A stretch of 64,000 nt of DNA from Lutjanus erythropterus. Taxonomy: Eukaryota; Chordata; Actinopteri; Lutjaniformes; Lutjanidae. Of the stretch, positions 12,547 to 64,000 are shown piece after piece. The stretch is taken from positions 26,776,655 to 26,840,654 of the forward strand of contig CM034612.1 of assembly GCA_020091685.1 (NCBI GenBank), in the 5' to 3' direction. The notes beneath the pieces were generated by a model. That model worked only from the letters and a program-made list of their open reading frames with translations. It did not search any database and had not been told where the DNA came from. The stretch's first letter is position 1. The number at the start of each line of letters is the position of its first letter. A program made the translations under genes and the position numbers.

Positions 12547-12973
12547 ATCACACTTCTCATCTACCTGCACACACACACTCACCATAAATTTACACACAGC
12601 CCACAACTCTGTCACTGCTCTTACAAATATGGCGAGGCATTGACTGTCTCTGTCCTCTGTCTGCTGTCTGTCACAGCTCAGGGTCCACACAGGACCAGGA
12701 CCGAGCCTCACTCAGCCGTCTTTCACAACTTTAACATTCCGGCAGAAGAGACATCCTCCTGGATCATCTCCTCCGTCCACAGCAGAGGACAAAGGATGGA
12801 CATCAAGACCCTTGCAGTATCACACTGAGGGTCAAATGTTCTAACAATGTCTTGAGGGACTCCAGTCTCAAAGTGTCCCACACAGGGTTGTCCATTTCCT
12901 GTGCCCCCTCCTCCCCAGCCCACAGTGTGTGTCAGTAGTTCAGGGCCGGGGGTGTGAGGGTCTGCAGTGGTGG

Positions 12974-53776
<40,803 letters not shown>

Positions 53777-55839
53777 CTGAACACAGCAAACGCAAACACC
53801 ATTACTGCTTTTTCACATTCTCTATATTTTCTCTGCAGCTTTCATTTATTTAACTCTAATTAACTGTAGAGGTTATTTCATCACCCACTGCCTTGGATTT
53901 ATTGTTTTGTACTTCTGTATTGTGTCCTGGGGGTTTGGCTGAAGTAATGTGGTGCTGTTTTTTTGTTTTTTTTTTAAGAAAACATTTTAATTTTCTTTTT
54001 ATGTTGCATATCTTTAGTATGTGATGTTCAAGGCATCACAGGAATTATTTTATGATGAAACACTGTAATTTATTTACTTTGCTATACACACTAACATTGA
54101 TTTTGCCAGTCTGCTCTTACATTGACTGGTGATTTTCTTTTTCTATAAATAAGTTTCATCTACATACTTTCACACACTTTCAGACACATTCAGCACACAG
54201 AAAAGGCTGTGGATTTGGAGAAATTAGAAAAAAAATCTTAATTTGCAGGTCAGAGAGTGGAGAAATATGAACATACTCCTTACCATATGCCATCTAATCC
54301 TATAATCAGGGACATTACAAGCCATTAGGCATGAATAAGGCAGATGTTGCCAGTCCAGATGTGTCCTGTGCTAAGATGACAAATCAATTGTACATAATAA
54401 TCTGTCTATATATACACAGACTAACTGTATGTTCTCTGTCTGTCCTCTGACTACCCTTCCTCTCCTCCCCACAAGGAGAAATGTCAAAGTTGATTACACA
54501 TGCGCAATGCAATGATAATGAGAATACACAACAGCAGACTAAATCTAATTTTCTCAGGTCAGCATACAAAAGCACCTATTAGATTTATCCAAGTTGGTTT
54601 TATCAAAGAGCTGAGCCAGTCTTAAAAAAAAAAAGGTCATCCCTAGAAGAGAAAAGAAATAAGACTACATAAAACTTTTTGTATTATGTTCCTCATGGTG
54701 AAATAATAGTAACAGAATGTTACCACATGGGTAAAAACAACTGATATACCATCAACTGTGAAATAGAAATATTAATATATAATAACTCATAAAGTCACAA
54801 ATAGCTGTGGGTGTAGCAAGCATATATAAATAAAGGCAGGTCCCTAATGTTAGGGGATTTTCCAAATTTAGGTATCATATGTTTGCATATGCTGAACCAA
54901 ACTAAAGCCTTTAGGTCACTGGTCACCCTATATCACTGACCCTAAGGAATGGGAGGAAAGGGTGCTAAGCTGTGGTCTCAGACCTTGTACATTCATCGTT
55001 CTCTTGTTTTGGATTTGAAGACCAATGGACTAATTTTATATGCTGTACATGTGTTGGGTCTGACCATATTTAGGCATTGATTATTTATGGTATTATCTGG
55101 GTAGGTTTAAAGACTATTCCTGGAGCACTGAAACTCCAGTACTGAAGGGAACATAGCCAAGGAGTTCTTGATGGCTCGCAGCCCCTACTGGCCAGTTATG
55201 AGCCTGATGTACTGATGGAGTTAGTGCCATATTAGTCTGCAAATTAAATTGAATTTTTCAAGTCAACAGGTAAACACAGAAAAGTGTTGAGTTTGCAGCA
55301 ACAGCAAACTAAAACGACCAAAGAGCAGACCATAAAACAGGGAGACTTCTGAATCAAATTGACTTCTAATACAATGAAATTAGGGGTAAAGGTCTGGTTC
55401 TCTCTGGAGTTGAGGTAAATAAAGGTCACTACTGGAGAATTTATGGTAATTAAATTTTGGGATAGCAGCTTTAAGACTAATTGTAAGCTCAATAAGAAAA
55501 AAACTTCTTGGGCCTTGGTTTTATGATGAGATAAGGAGATAATTGAGTCATGATCTGTGGCTAACTGGTTGTTCTTGGCTTCCGTATGGTTTGGATTGTG
55601 TGCAGACAGAAATGGAGGTTGGAGGGGATCAGCAGCAGACACTTGAGGGTCAACTGGTTCAACAGAGAGCCAGCAGAAACATAATCCCTTCATAAAGTGG
55701 GCTTTTATGTCTGAGTCCACGACAAACCGGGAAAGAACTTTAACTGCCACCTCACAAATGGCACACTGCCGCCATGAGAGGAGGTGCAAATTGAATTCAA
55801 TGCTTGGCTCATATGAATTTAAAGTTTTTGAGCCACTAG

Positions 55840-56030
55840 ACAAAAGGTATAAAGAGGACAGAAAAGGAGGCAGAATGAAATAAAGAGGAGAGATCCAGGA
55901 GATGAAGAAGTCGGAGAGGGGAAGGGAGGTATGTGCGCTTCAGGGCGAGAGATTATGAAAGGCGAGCTGGGCAGAGATAAAGGTCGAGGAGATAGGCATT
56001 AGGGAGGAGATAGGAGCATGGAGAGCGGGC
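55840..56030. repeat. Purine-rich tract
   Basis: About 190 bp dominated by A and G on the plus strand (ggaggagatagg, gaagtcggagagggga). It is pyrimidine-rich in the LARGE1 sense strand, opposite to the two long tracts downstream. No repeat unit is evident. Confidence 0.5.
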
Positions 56031-56589
56031 ATGGGTGTAGCTGTGGCAGCTTTAATGAAGGCTGTAAGGAAGATTAATGAGTGCTTATTGGAGCAGGCAG
56101 CAGAGAGCAGGCAGCCACTTTAGAAAGGCTGCAAAACAAAGAATACAGATCTGCCACCAAGGTGACGACTAAGTGGGACGATTAGAGCTCAAAAAGACAA
56201 CACTGCTGCTTTTACTGGGACACACTTCACAGGTGGCGCTACTTTGGTGCAGGTTCATCAAAAAAATGCCTGTTAGGTTAATCTCATTGTCGGCAGCGGT
56301 GGGAAGCAAATCCCTTCTTGTATATTCAACTCCATACTCTTATTAAGGTTAAACTATTTTGATTGCAATTAAGTGATAAACCTGTGTGATTAATTATAGT
56401 TAATGACATTTTAATCATGCTGAATGCCCCTGAATAGCAAACACATTTAACACCAGCGAAATGTAGTCAGAATCACAGGCAACTTCTTTACTGCTCTACT
56501 TCCCAAAATCCGCAGCTACCTCCTAGAGGCAGACCTCAGAGAGAAGCTGAGCCCAAGACACTCACAGTCAAGAACAGCTTGAAAGAACT

Positions 56590-56945
56590 ATGTGGAATGT
56601 TTGCACTGCATCCACCACAGGCATCGGGACTGGGTGCAATGTCAGCTGTGTAGCAGGCAAAGACGTGCTGACCGCCATCATTGCAGACCAGTTCTAGGGA
56701 CCTAGAACATCACCTCTCTGGCAGGTAAGGAATGCGACCTTGTGGGGGAGGTGGAGTGGTACCAACTAGATATACCTGGGCTCAGCTTTGTGCACAGCAC
56801 CGGGTCTGGAATCAAACTTGTAGAGAGTGGCAGGACTCTCTCCTTTTCTGAAGCTGCCTAGGTTGAGAGGTGCCTGGTGAGTTTGGGGATACTTTTGGCC
56901 AGCACTATGCTCGAGTCCTCCCCAAGAACAACAATTTCCTCTAAG
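56590..56945 (+). mobile_element. LINE endonuclease-region fragment
   Basis: A decayed frame reads EVEWYQLDIPGLSFVHSTGSG followed by a stop-interrupted continuation and SLGILLA. This resembles the apurinic-type endonuclease region of teleost non-LTR retrotransposons (consensus like VERYQLDIVGL...STHS.GSG). Upstream bases from about 56590 also match the 5' part of such elements. It is a short broken fragment with no reverse transcriptase attached. The exact family is not determined. Confidence 0.6.
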
Positions 56946-59900
56946 TGATTCACACAGAGGAAGAATCCAGCTTTGCAGGAATCAGCAGGGCTAGTAGATT
57001 TCTGACCCACCTGCCTGTCAGTTTTTTCTTGCCCTATGCAAAGTGTTTTATTTGTTGGCAGTTATCAAATGATGCCCTTAAGAGACCACGTAGGTGTGGT
57101 ACTGTGTGCCCAGGTCAGTCCCATTTTTCTGGAGAAGCATTCTGGAGAACACTGTAAATGGCTGCGCAGGTTTTGAAACATGATACGCTGTGGTAATCAG
57201 TTTTACAATAACCTGACTTGCTCCATGTTCATGCATTGGCAAAGCCCCAGTGGAAGGGTTTTTGGCAGCACTATTAGCTGCCATTGCAAACAAGATTCTG
57301 TTGGCTCTTGTTATGGAACTCCAGTACGTTTTTCAGAAACTTGACATGCTTCTGAAAATGACCCTATTTTATCCTCCTTGCTCTCTTGTGCAATGAATAG
57401 CTTGAGTTTTGAATACATCCTCTGATGCTACCCAATTTATCTCTTGTTTCCAGGATGATTGAAATTCTCACTTGCACCTCAGCTCATAAACTTTGTCTTT
57501 GAACACCACCATTTCCTCTTGCTGCCTGATCAGTACTGCAAATGTGCAGCTCTCAATAGAGATAGGAATTCAGCGATAATGTTACTCACCAAAATAAAAC
57601 CAGTTCATGATTGACTACGACAATAAGACTACACTACAGATTTTTGGGGTCATTAGCAGAATTAACATTAATCCTCACTACCCACAAATGCAATGGCATG
57701 ATTGTCTATCAAGCAATAAGATAAAGATGTTTATAACTTTATACCTTTATAACATCAGTTATTTAGAACTGCATTCATTGATATTTGCAATCACTTTGGT
57801 GCAGCATAAAAAGCTGAAAACACATAATAAGTTTGAACACTGTATAAAGTTGCTAGCTATTTGCTACACATCCATCAGACAAAAAGCAACATCATCATAT
57901 ATTTATGGCCTGATGAATGTAAGTCCAATATTCTCCTTTTGCCTCTGTTTTTGGTCTCCACCAACTCCTGAGGGAAATATCCATCTCTTCAGCTGATAAA
58001 TGTCCACTATGTTCTCCAGCTAGTATCTAACTATGTTGGTCTGTTGTTTGGTGCTGGGCACGTAGAATTCAGTGGATTTATCTGAGCTTTTTAACTAAAA
58101 ACAACGTTCCGCTGATGCTGAAAATTCTGTTTATGAGAGTAGAATTTCTGGGCCGAAAATTGACAAAATGTCCAAAAAGAAGCTAAAAACCTTCAAACCA
58201 AAGGGAACTGAGTTAGTGATAATTCTGTGTGGCTTTGTTAGTATAAGCAACACCTTCACTATCACATTACTCACAATCATTTCATAAAACCTATGTTTAT
58301 ATTTTTGAAACTTTTTTAAGGTCATCTTACAAAGTTTTACACCAAAATAAACTATTAAACAGTTCTCCATCCCCATCAATATCAATGTCATTGTTTATGT
58401 TCCAGACTAGCAAACAGCCTATCCTTCTTACAAAAATCTTTGAGTAAATCCAAACATCCACAATGAGAAAAACTGATGAGCAACTGACCGTGAAGCCTCA
58501 ACCATCGGCTTTCTCAAAAACAAATACTGACTTTCCAAGTCAAAGAGCCATGACAGGCAAGAAAAAGGAACCAAAATCAATACAGCTTTACTCAGTTTCA
58601 AAAAAAGGAGGAAAAGATGGAACGGCTCTGGTTTAGAATAATATCTCACAGAAAATGTTCCATCAAACAAGGTGACTCTTGACACTGTTCTCTATTCAAA
58701 CAAAGCTGTCAGCCAGAGCCACTGCATCAGCCTTTTTCATCTTCAATACAGATTAATTCACATTACACTGTTTAGTTGCTATTGATCTTGTAATTTACCG
58801 ACTGACTATCTGGCCTGCGAGCCCCTGAAGGATTAAAGCCGATACCGGCTATTTAGCAATTACAGTGTGGTTAGAATGTATTACAGAGTTGGACAAAATA
58901 GTATGTATGCACGTCCTACATAGCAAAGTCCTCACACAGCAAACCTCAGGCCATCCACAATCTATTTCCCAGCATGCAGGAGGCTGAGGGAGTGAGCGGT
59001 TCTTAAATTAGCTGTGGAGAGGTACCAGGAGATCAGTGGGAGTTTTTACTGCTGAGTCAGTGGTGCTGATACAAGTAAAGATGAATGCCAAGGTCAGCAG
59101 GCCCAACATACACTCTTCACTCCAGTATTTTATCCTCCTACTGCACCGCACCTCACATGGAGCACTGATCGACAACTTTATCAGGAGATACAACATTCAA
59201 CAAATGACTGCTGAGAAATCTTGTAAAGTGATTATGTAACAACTTGTGCATGTGGAGGTTGTTCTATATTGCTGCCTTTGTCTATATGAGGGCTGGACCA
59301 CAGGCAGAATTGTACTGTGATAACATGATGCTGGTCCAAAGTCATGATTCCAAATAAACTTAATTAAAACCAAGTCAAAGTTTATTTAACATCTGAAGAG
59401 TTTTTGTTTAATGTAATGCATTGGAGTGAATATTAATTTTAGAAGCTTCTATGTTATTTTACATCTGTGATAATATTGTATCTACCATATTGAGACAACT
59501 ATAAGAAGACACTTTCCTGGAAATGACCTTCGAAAAAGTGTCCGTTGTACTTCATTTGAAGACTAGACAAATATGTATTATAACATAAAATATGTCATTT
59601 GAACAAACAATATGATCATGATACAGGGACTATGATTCAATACACTGCAATACTGTAAGCAGGTTGATATACTGCTATTTTTTTAACCTAATTTTAGGAA
59701 AACTGTCATAGTATAAAGAACACATCACCATATGCATACAATTTGAGTAAAAAAATACTTTTTTATACAATCAGAACAGTGAAGATAGATTTAAAAAACT
59801 GCTATCAAACATCAAGGGCTTAAAATGAACCTCTGACACAAATCATTGCATATATCACAATACCACAAAACAGTTTTTTTGGGAATCATAACGGCACGAT

Positions 59901-60491
59901 ATTTAAGTGTTTCAATATTTTTTTACAACCCTACCGAAAGCTTTGGATTATGGGTTATTTTTGCCAAGCAAACACGTTTCTTTACATCATTAACCTACAT
60001 AAGTTTCTGTTAGTTGTGTATGTTTGGCTGCCACAAAGGAAAGACATTCCCAGAAAAAGATCAAGGATAATTTGTAACACAGCCAAGAGTTATTAATGTG
60101 ATGATCCATCAATCTATACATTCGTTTATGTTTTTGCTATGTTTCATTTTCATAAGAAAAAAGGCTACAGAGATGATCTCATCCTTGGACTAATAGTAGG
60201 TTATATCAGGAAAACTTTCTCAACACAACTTAGCCTCAAAGTGTTTACTGTTTTCAAAAAACCTTTTTCCATGTTTCCATGGTTTGATGTAAATGTTTGA
60301 CCCAACTGGTTGAACATTTACACAGAATAGTGCAAAAGCAAGGGTATCCCAACCAGAAAAGAACATTGATATGGGACAGTCTTCAAAACCCTTGACCCAA
60401 TCCAATGAAAATGTTTTTTAACCTCTAATGTCAATGTTTTTATTACTAAAAACATGATATAAATAACATTTTTGGTCAACTTGGTATTTTG

Positions 60492-60743
60492 GGGCTTTAG
60501 GAGACTTGGATTACACCAGACGAGCAGTATGGAGGCATTTAATGTTTTTATCCTGTTGTTTTTTTTTTATATTTGAAAACTGGTCACTATTCACTTCCAT
60601 TGTTTGGGAGATTCTGCAACACTGTTTTGCTGTGAAACTCCAGCAGAGTTTTGTGGACTAAAAAACTAAACCAGACCTTCAACTGGCATGAGGGTGAGTA
60701 GATAATGACTGAATTTTCATTTTTGGGTGAACTGTCCCTTTAA
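60492..60743. mobile_element. Family F, right arm and end
   Basis: Closely matches 26496-26742, ending gggtgaactgtccctttaa at a TTAA border. The other arm is absent. Confidence 0.7.
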
Positions 60744-63119
60744 TTTGACAGTTGATGTAAACTGGAACATGAGGGAGAGAGAAAGAGAGACAGGTATAAA
60801 ATAGAACAACTATCCATAGACTAACCTGAACTAGTTCTAATTCATCTGCAAACTGATGTCAGCAGTTCATTTGAATACAGTGGATCTGGCTGTTGTTGTG
60901 TCTCAGGTTGCTGTCTGACTGTTGCTGTCACTGTTAACCAGCGCTAGAAGAAATTCTCCATCTACATAGAGAACTAAAACCATTCTGACTGACTGATGCA
61001 CAGCAGGTTAATTTAAGTTGGACTTGAAGCAAAGTGTCCTCTTGCACAGCGGGATCCAACCCTGGCGTTGTGGAATTTCAATAAATCACATTCTATCATG
61101 AATAATGTTCTTGTTTCCTAATAATAGATAAGTCTTTTCCCCCAGACATTTTGACTTGTTATTTTAGGAAAAGCAGGTGTTACTAATAACATTATCGATA
61201 GCTCCATTCCAGCCAAGTGTCCTATTAAGTTTTGTGAAGAAACAAATGGCCACATCTTTCTTCTTGGAAGAACCAACAGGTTAAATAAGAGTCGAGTTGC
61301 TCAGAGTTAGCATGATGAGTCGAGTCACCGTCTGTGTTTCTGTGTCCTTGAGCGCCAAGTGATCAGCTAAAAAGCATTTGTGTCCCGGGAGGTTTGAACT
61401 GCTGAAAAAGAGAGAAATGATGCCTCATGCACTTAGAAAACTGCAATACACTTAAGTGTTCTTAATTCAAGGACAGGTAGCTGCTTCCCCTGCCAAACCA
61501 TCATCTGCCATCGGCTCTGTTGATTGCAGAAGGTGGGGGACTGAGGGTGGGCATGATGTCATAATGTAATGCAGGGTGTTGTCATGGCGACCCACTTCTG
61601 TTATTAGGGCGACTGCATTTTGCATACCAACTGCAGGCGCAGGACAGGTTGGTATTGGGTTTCATTTCCAATCAAGAACAACATCAGATATCACATTCTG
61701 GAAATTCTCCCAGCAGATTTGGATAATTTAGGGAGCAAACTTGGATAAAATCTAAAGAGTGTATGACTACCTTTTAATATCCGCAAAATCGAAGGATTAA
61801 GTTTCATGGGCAAGGAGCTGCGGGATACAATTTTAATAATTCAACACTTTTTAAGGCCCTGCTGATACCCTGGAGACCATCTACAGAGCTAACTCTCATC
61901 TGCAAAGCTTTCTATCATCATTCACCTACACAGTCACACAGTTTCACATGTGCTTCCGCTTGTCCTTCTTTACACTCTTTGCTGCACATGTGTTTTTTAA
62001 CATTTAAAAATGCACCGGTGACTGGGAGTCAGACAAAATGTGGGTTTTGTAAAAGCAATGGAAGCTGAGATATTTGACAAATGCAGTTCTACACAGCTGT
62101 TACTTAACAGTACCTCAGTCTTTCTGGTGTCAACAGGCTCTGACCTCCATTTTCAGTGAACAGCCCAGAGGTTGGCTCATGGTGAATCTACCTTGTCTGT
62201 CTGAGCAGAGTCAAGGAAAGGGAGCCGCCACATGTGCTTACAATTCTCTGTCTCACTAAACACTCGCAATATTACCTGAAGACTGGACAGAGACTTGTCT
62301 TTTGCTTTTGATTACCAAAACTGATTTTTGAACATTTTTGAACATTAGCACATCAAAACATTTAGTTACCTTTTCTATCAACTGATCAAAGATTGTGTCA
62401 CTTAAAAATAAATGTCCATTGCCTCAGTGTCAAATACCACTATGACCTGAAAACCTGAAACATGGACACTCCATCTGCCAGCTTTTTTGGACATGTCCAG
62501 ACATGTTGGAGCCACCAGAGCCAGAGGACAGTGACGGAATAGATTTTTTTTCTTCTGTGTCAGGTTGTTGGAACTGAAGTGAGCTGAAATGAACTGCTGG
62601 GCTGATTTGGACTGAGAAGGGTGGGAGGAGGTGGTGTTGTTCATGTGTCGGTTTGTGGGGATTATATAGTGTTGGTGGACCATATCTCCAGCTCGTCACC
62701 ACATAGATCGCAGTCTTTTCACATTTTCACCAGCTATTTTCTAACATGTATCATGTTTTTAGAGGAAAAACACAATCTTTAGGATACTATATAATATGAG
62801 CTACCTTGAACTTGTGTCACTTATCAAGCTGTATGTTGTTCATATTTGCAGAATAATTCCTCATCCAGCTCAAAGGTACCAGGACACTTTGCTTTTTGTT
62901 TAGGTTTATTAGCTTCTTTGTCAGTTGAATCAATTTGCACATTCATATGTGATGTTGACGGATTAGTCAGACTAATCAAGTCAAAGTCAAACAATATTTG
63001 CTTTGCCATTGTTTTGTGGAGTCGTGTGTGCAGCACTGTCTGGTTCCTGGTCCGACTTTGACAGCTGTATTTAAATATTTAATGTTAAAATATCACTAAC
63101 GCAACAAATATTAAATATG

Positions 63120-63235
63120 CATGGGGTACATGTTTTGCAGTTTGCCACTCGTGGCAACCAAATGTCAAGAATTGGTTGCCAATTTCTCAAAATGGTAGCC
63201 AGTGGCAACCTGGCAACCATTACTGTTGTGTCCAG
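63120..63235. repeat. GGCAACC/GGTTGCC-rich patch
   Basis: Five copies of ggcaacc, ggttgcc or a close variant in both orientations within 115 bp. Probably part of an interspersed repeat. The motif is one half of an RFX X-box, but no full X-box is present. Confidence 0.4.
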
Positions 63236-63355
63236 TGTCAATTCTGAAAATAAAATAAAATGACTCAATGCTGCAGAGGCTGCAGTGTTCATTACATCCA
63301 AACTATGAAAGTTTGGGACAATCAAGCTACAAGTTCTGCTTTTCTCAGAGCCTTT

Positions 63356-64000
63356 TAAACAATCGGCCAGATCATTCGGCGCCACAATGTATCTTTCCAT
63401 TGTCATGCGGACGACACACAGATATACCTGCCCCTGAGACCAGATGACCCAAGAAGCCTAGCTGCTGTGACAGACTGCCTCAATGACATAAACTGTTGGA
63501 TGGCCCAGAACTTTCTTCAACTTAACAACTCTAAATCAGAAGTCATATTGTTCAGTCCAACAAATTCCATCATTCCCATCACAAATAGCCTCGGTCCCCT
63601 ATCCACAAACCTCACTTCCTCTGCCAGAAATCTTGGAGTAATTTTTGATTCAGATCTCAGTTTCCAAACACACATCAATAAAGTTGTCCAGTCCTGTTTT
63701 CTCCAGCTACGTACCATTTCAAGAATCAAACCACTGCTTCCACACTCTGACCTAGAAAAAATCATTCGCTCATTCATATTCTCCAGACTCGATTACTGCA
63801 ATTCACTCCTGTATGGTATTCACCAAAAGTCACTCTCCCGCCTCCAACTGGTTCAGAACGCAGCAGCTAGGCTTCTTACTGATTTTAACAGACGACATCA
63901 CATCACCCCGATCCTGGCTTCCCTCCATTGGCTTCCTGTATGTTTTAGAATTGATTTTAAGATCTAGCTACATAGCCGAAATGTTAACTCCATACGAGCC
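63356..64000 (+). mobile_element. 5'-truncated LINE, reverse transcriptase C-terminal part (L2/CR1-like)
   Basis: Homology begins abruptly near 63356 with residues GQIIRRHNVSFHCHADDTQ. ADDT is the reverse-transcriptase active-site box (YADD type, here with H before it). The frame continues through LNDINCWMAQNFLQLNNSK, RNLGVIFDSDLSF, FIFSRLDYCNSLLYGI and LQLVQNAAARLL to LHWLPVCFRIDFKI, then a stop at 63965-63967. Directly afterwards YIAEMLTPYEP is readable, which in related LINEs lies further downstream, so a short internal deletion is likely. The copy runs off the window. The clade is assigned from memory of the motif set and is uncertain. Confidence 0.85.

Larger units (their letters stand above)
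1..12973. other. LARGE1 3' UTR and downstream flank; no other gene seen
   Basis: The right part is the LARGE1 3' UTR of undetermined length. The rest contains MITE-like copies, microsatellites and two minisatellite-like arrays, listed separately. I saw no conserved protein, tRNA or hairpin gene. Short open frames here are AT-rich or run through repeats and have no recognisable domain. Stretches 851-1250, 1670-3500, 4580-5950, 6010-7080, 7360-8640 and 8830-9510 hold nothing I can identify beyond AT-rich intergenic sequence. Confidence 0.6.
53777..64000 (-). other. 3' part of an upstream LARGE1 intron (>10 kb, runs off window)
   Basis: No LARGE1 exon was found here, although the exon with the first-domain DTD motif should lie upstream. 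The stretch contains a purine-rich tract at 55840-56030, a LINE endonuclease fragment at 56590-56945, a MITE end at 60492-60743, a GGCAACC-rich patch at 63120-63235 and a LINE reverse-transcriptase fragment at the edge. Stretches 53780-55240, 56950-60480 and 60750-63110 show nothing I can name. Confidence 0.7.

Noticed and set aside
12097-12828. 243-codon plus-strand open frame
   Set aside because: It runs through the CA repeat (HTHTHT) and is antisense to the LARGE1 3' UTR; no recognisable protein on either side of the repeat.
53777-64000. Search for the upstream LARGE1 exon carrying the DTD motif
   Set aside because: No minus-strand match to the expected VLDTDITF-type sequence was seen; the intron probably continues beyond the window.

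Overview
The window is vertebrate nuclear DNA, almost certainly from a ray-finned (teleost) fish. It is gene-poor and rich in introns, microsatellites and teleost-style interspersed repeats. One host gene is readable: the 3' two-thirds of LARGE1, the bifunctional xylosyl/glucuronyltransferase that builds matriglycan on alpha-dystroglycan. It lies on the minus strand from 53776 down to its stop codon at 12974. I could place nine exons (105, 113, 126, 156, 164, 279, 147, 196 and 198 nt). All have AG acceptors and GT donors, their phases join without a break, and together they encode 493 complete residues. If the protein has the human length of 756, this is residues 264-756: the end of the first (GT8-type) domain and the whole second (GT49-type) domain, with its DID motif falling at 563-565. 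The N-terminal exons must lie beyond the right edge.

Layout: 1-12973 is downstream flank, including a 3' UTR of unknown length with a (CA)n tract at 12454-12546. From 12974 to 53776 are the exons and eight introns, one only 114 bp and the others 2.2 to 11.8 kb. From 53777 to 64000 is the 3' part of a further intron longer than 10 kb, ending in a 5'-truncated LINE reverse-transcriptase fragment. The introns hold TTAA-flanked MITE-like elements, a hAT-type MITE, a PIF/Harbinger-derived element that keeps a Myb-like reading frame, fold-back elements, SINE/LINE tails, pyrimidine-rich tracts and three minisatellite-like arrays with palindromic cores. At least two element-in-element insertions can be read.

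The most interesting signal is not a new gene. The 113-nt exon is flanked within 4 and 11 nt of its splice sites by complementary dinucleotide repeats, (CA)n downstream and (UG)n upstream in the sense strand. The next exon also has a (UG)n tract just before its acceptor. This could affect exon skipping or circular RNA formation, but that is inference. No bacterial-type features, RNA genes, CRISPR arrays or retroviral genes were seen, and I found no evidence of a wholly undescribed system.
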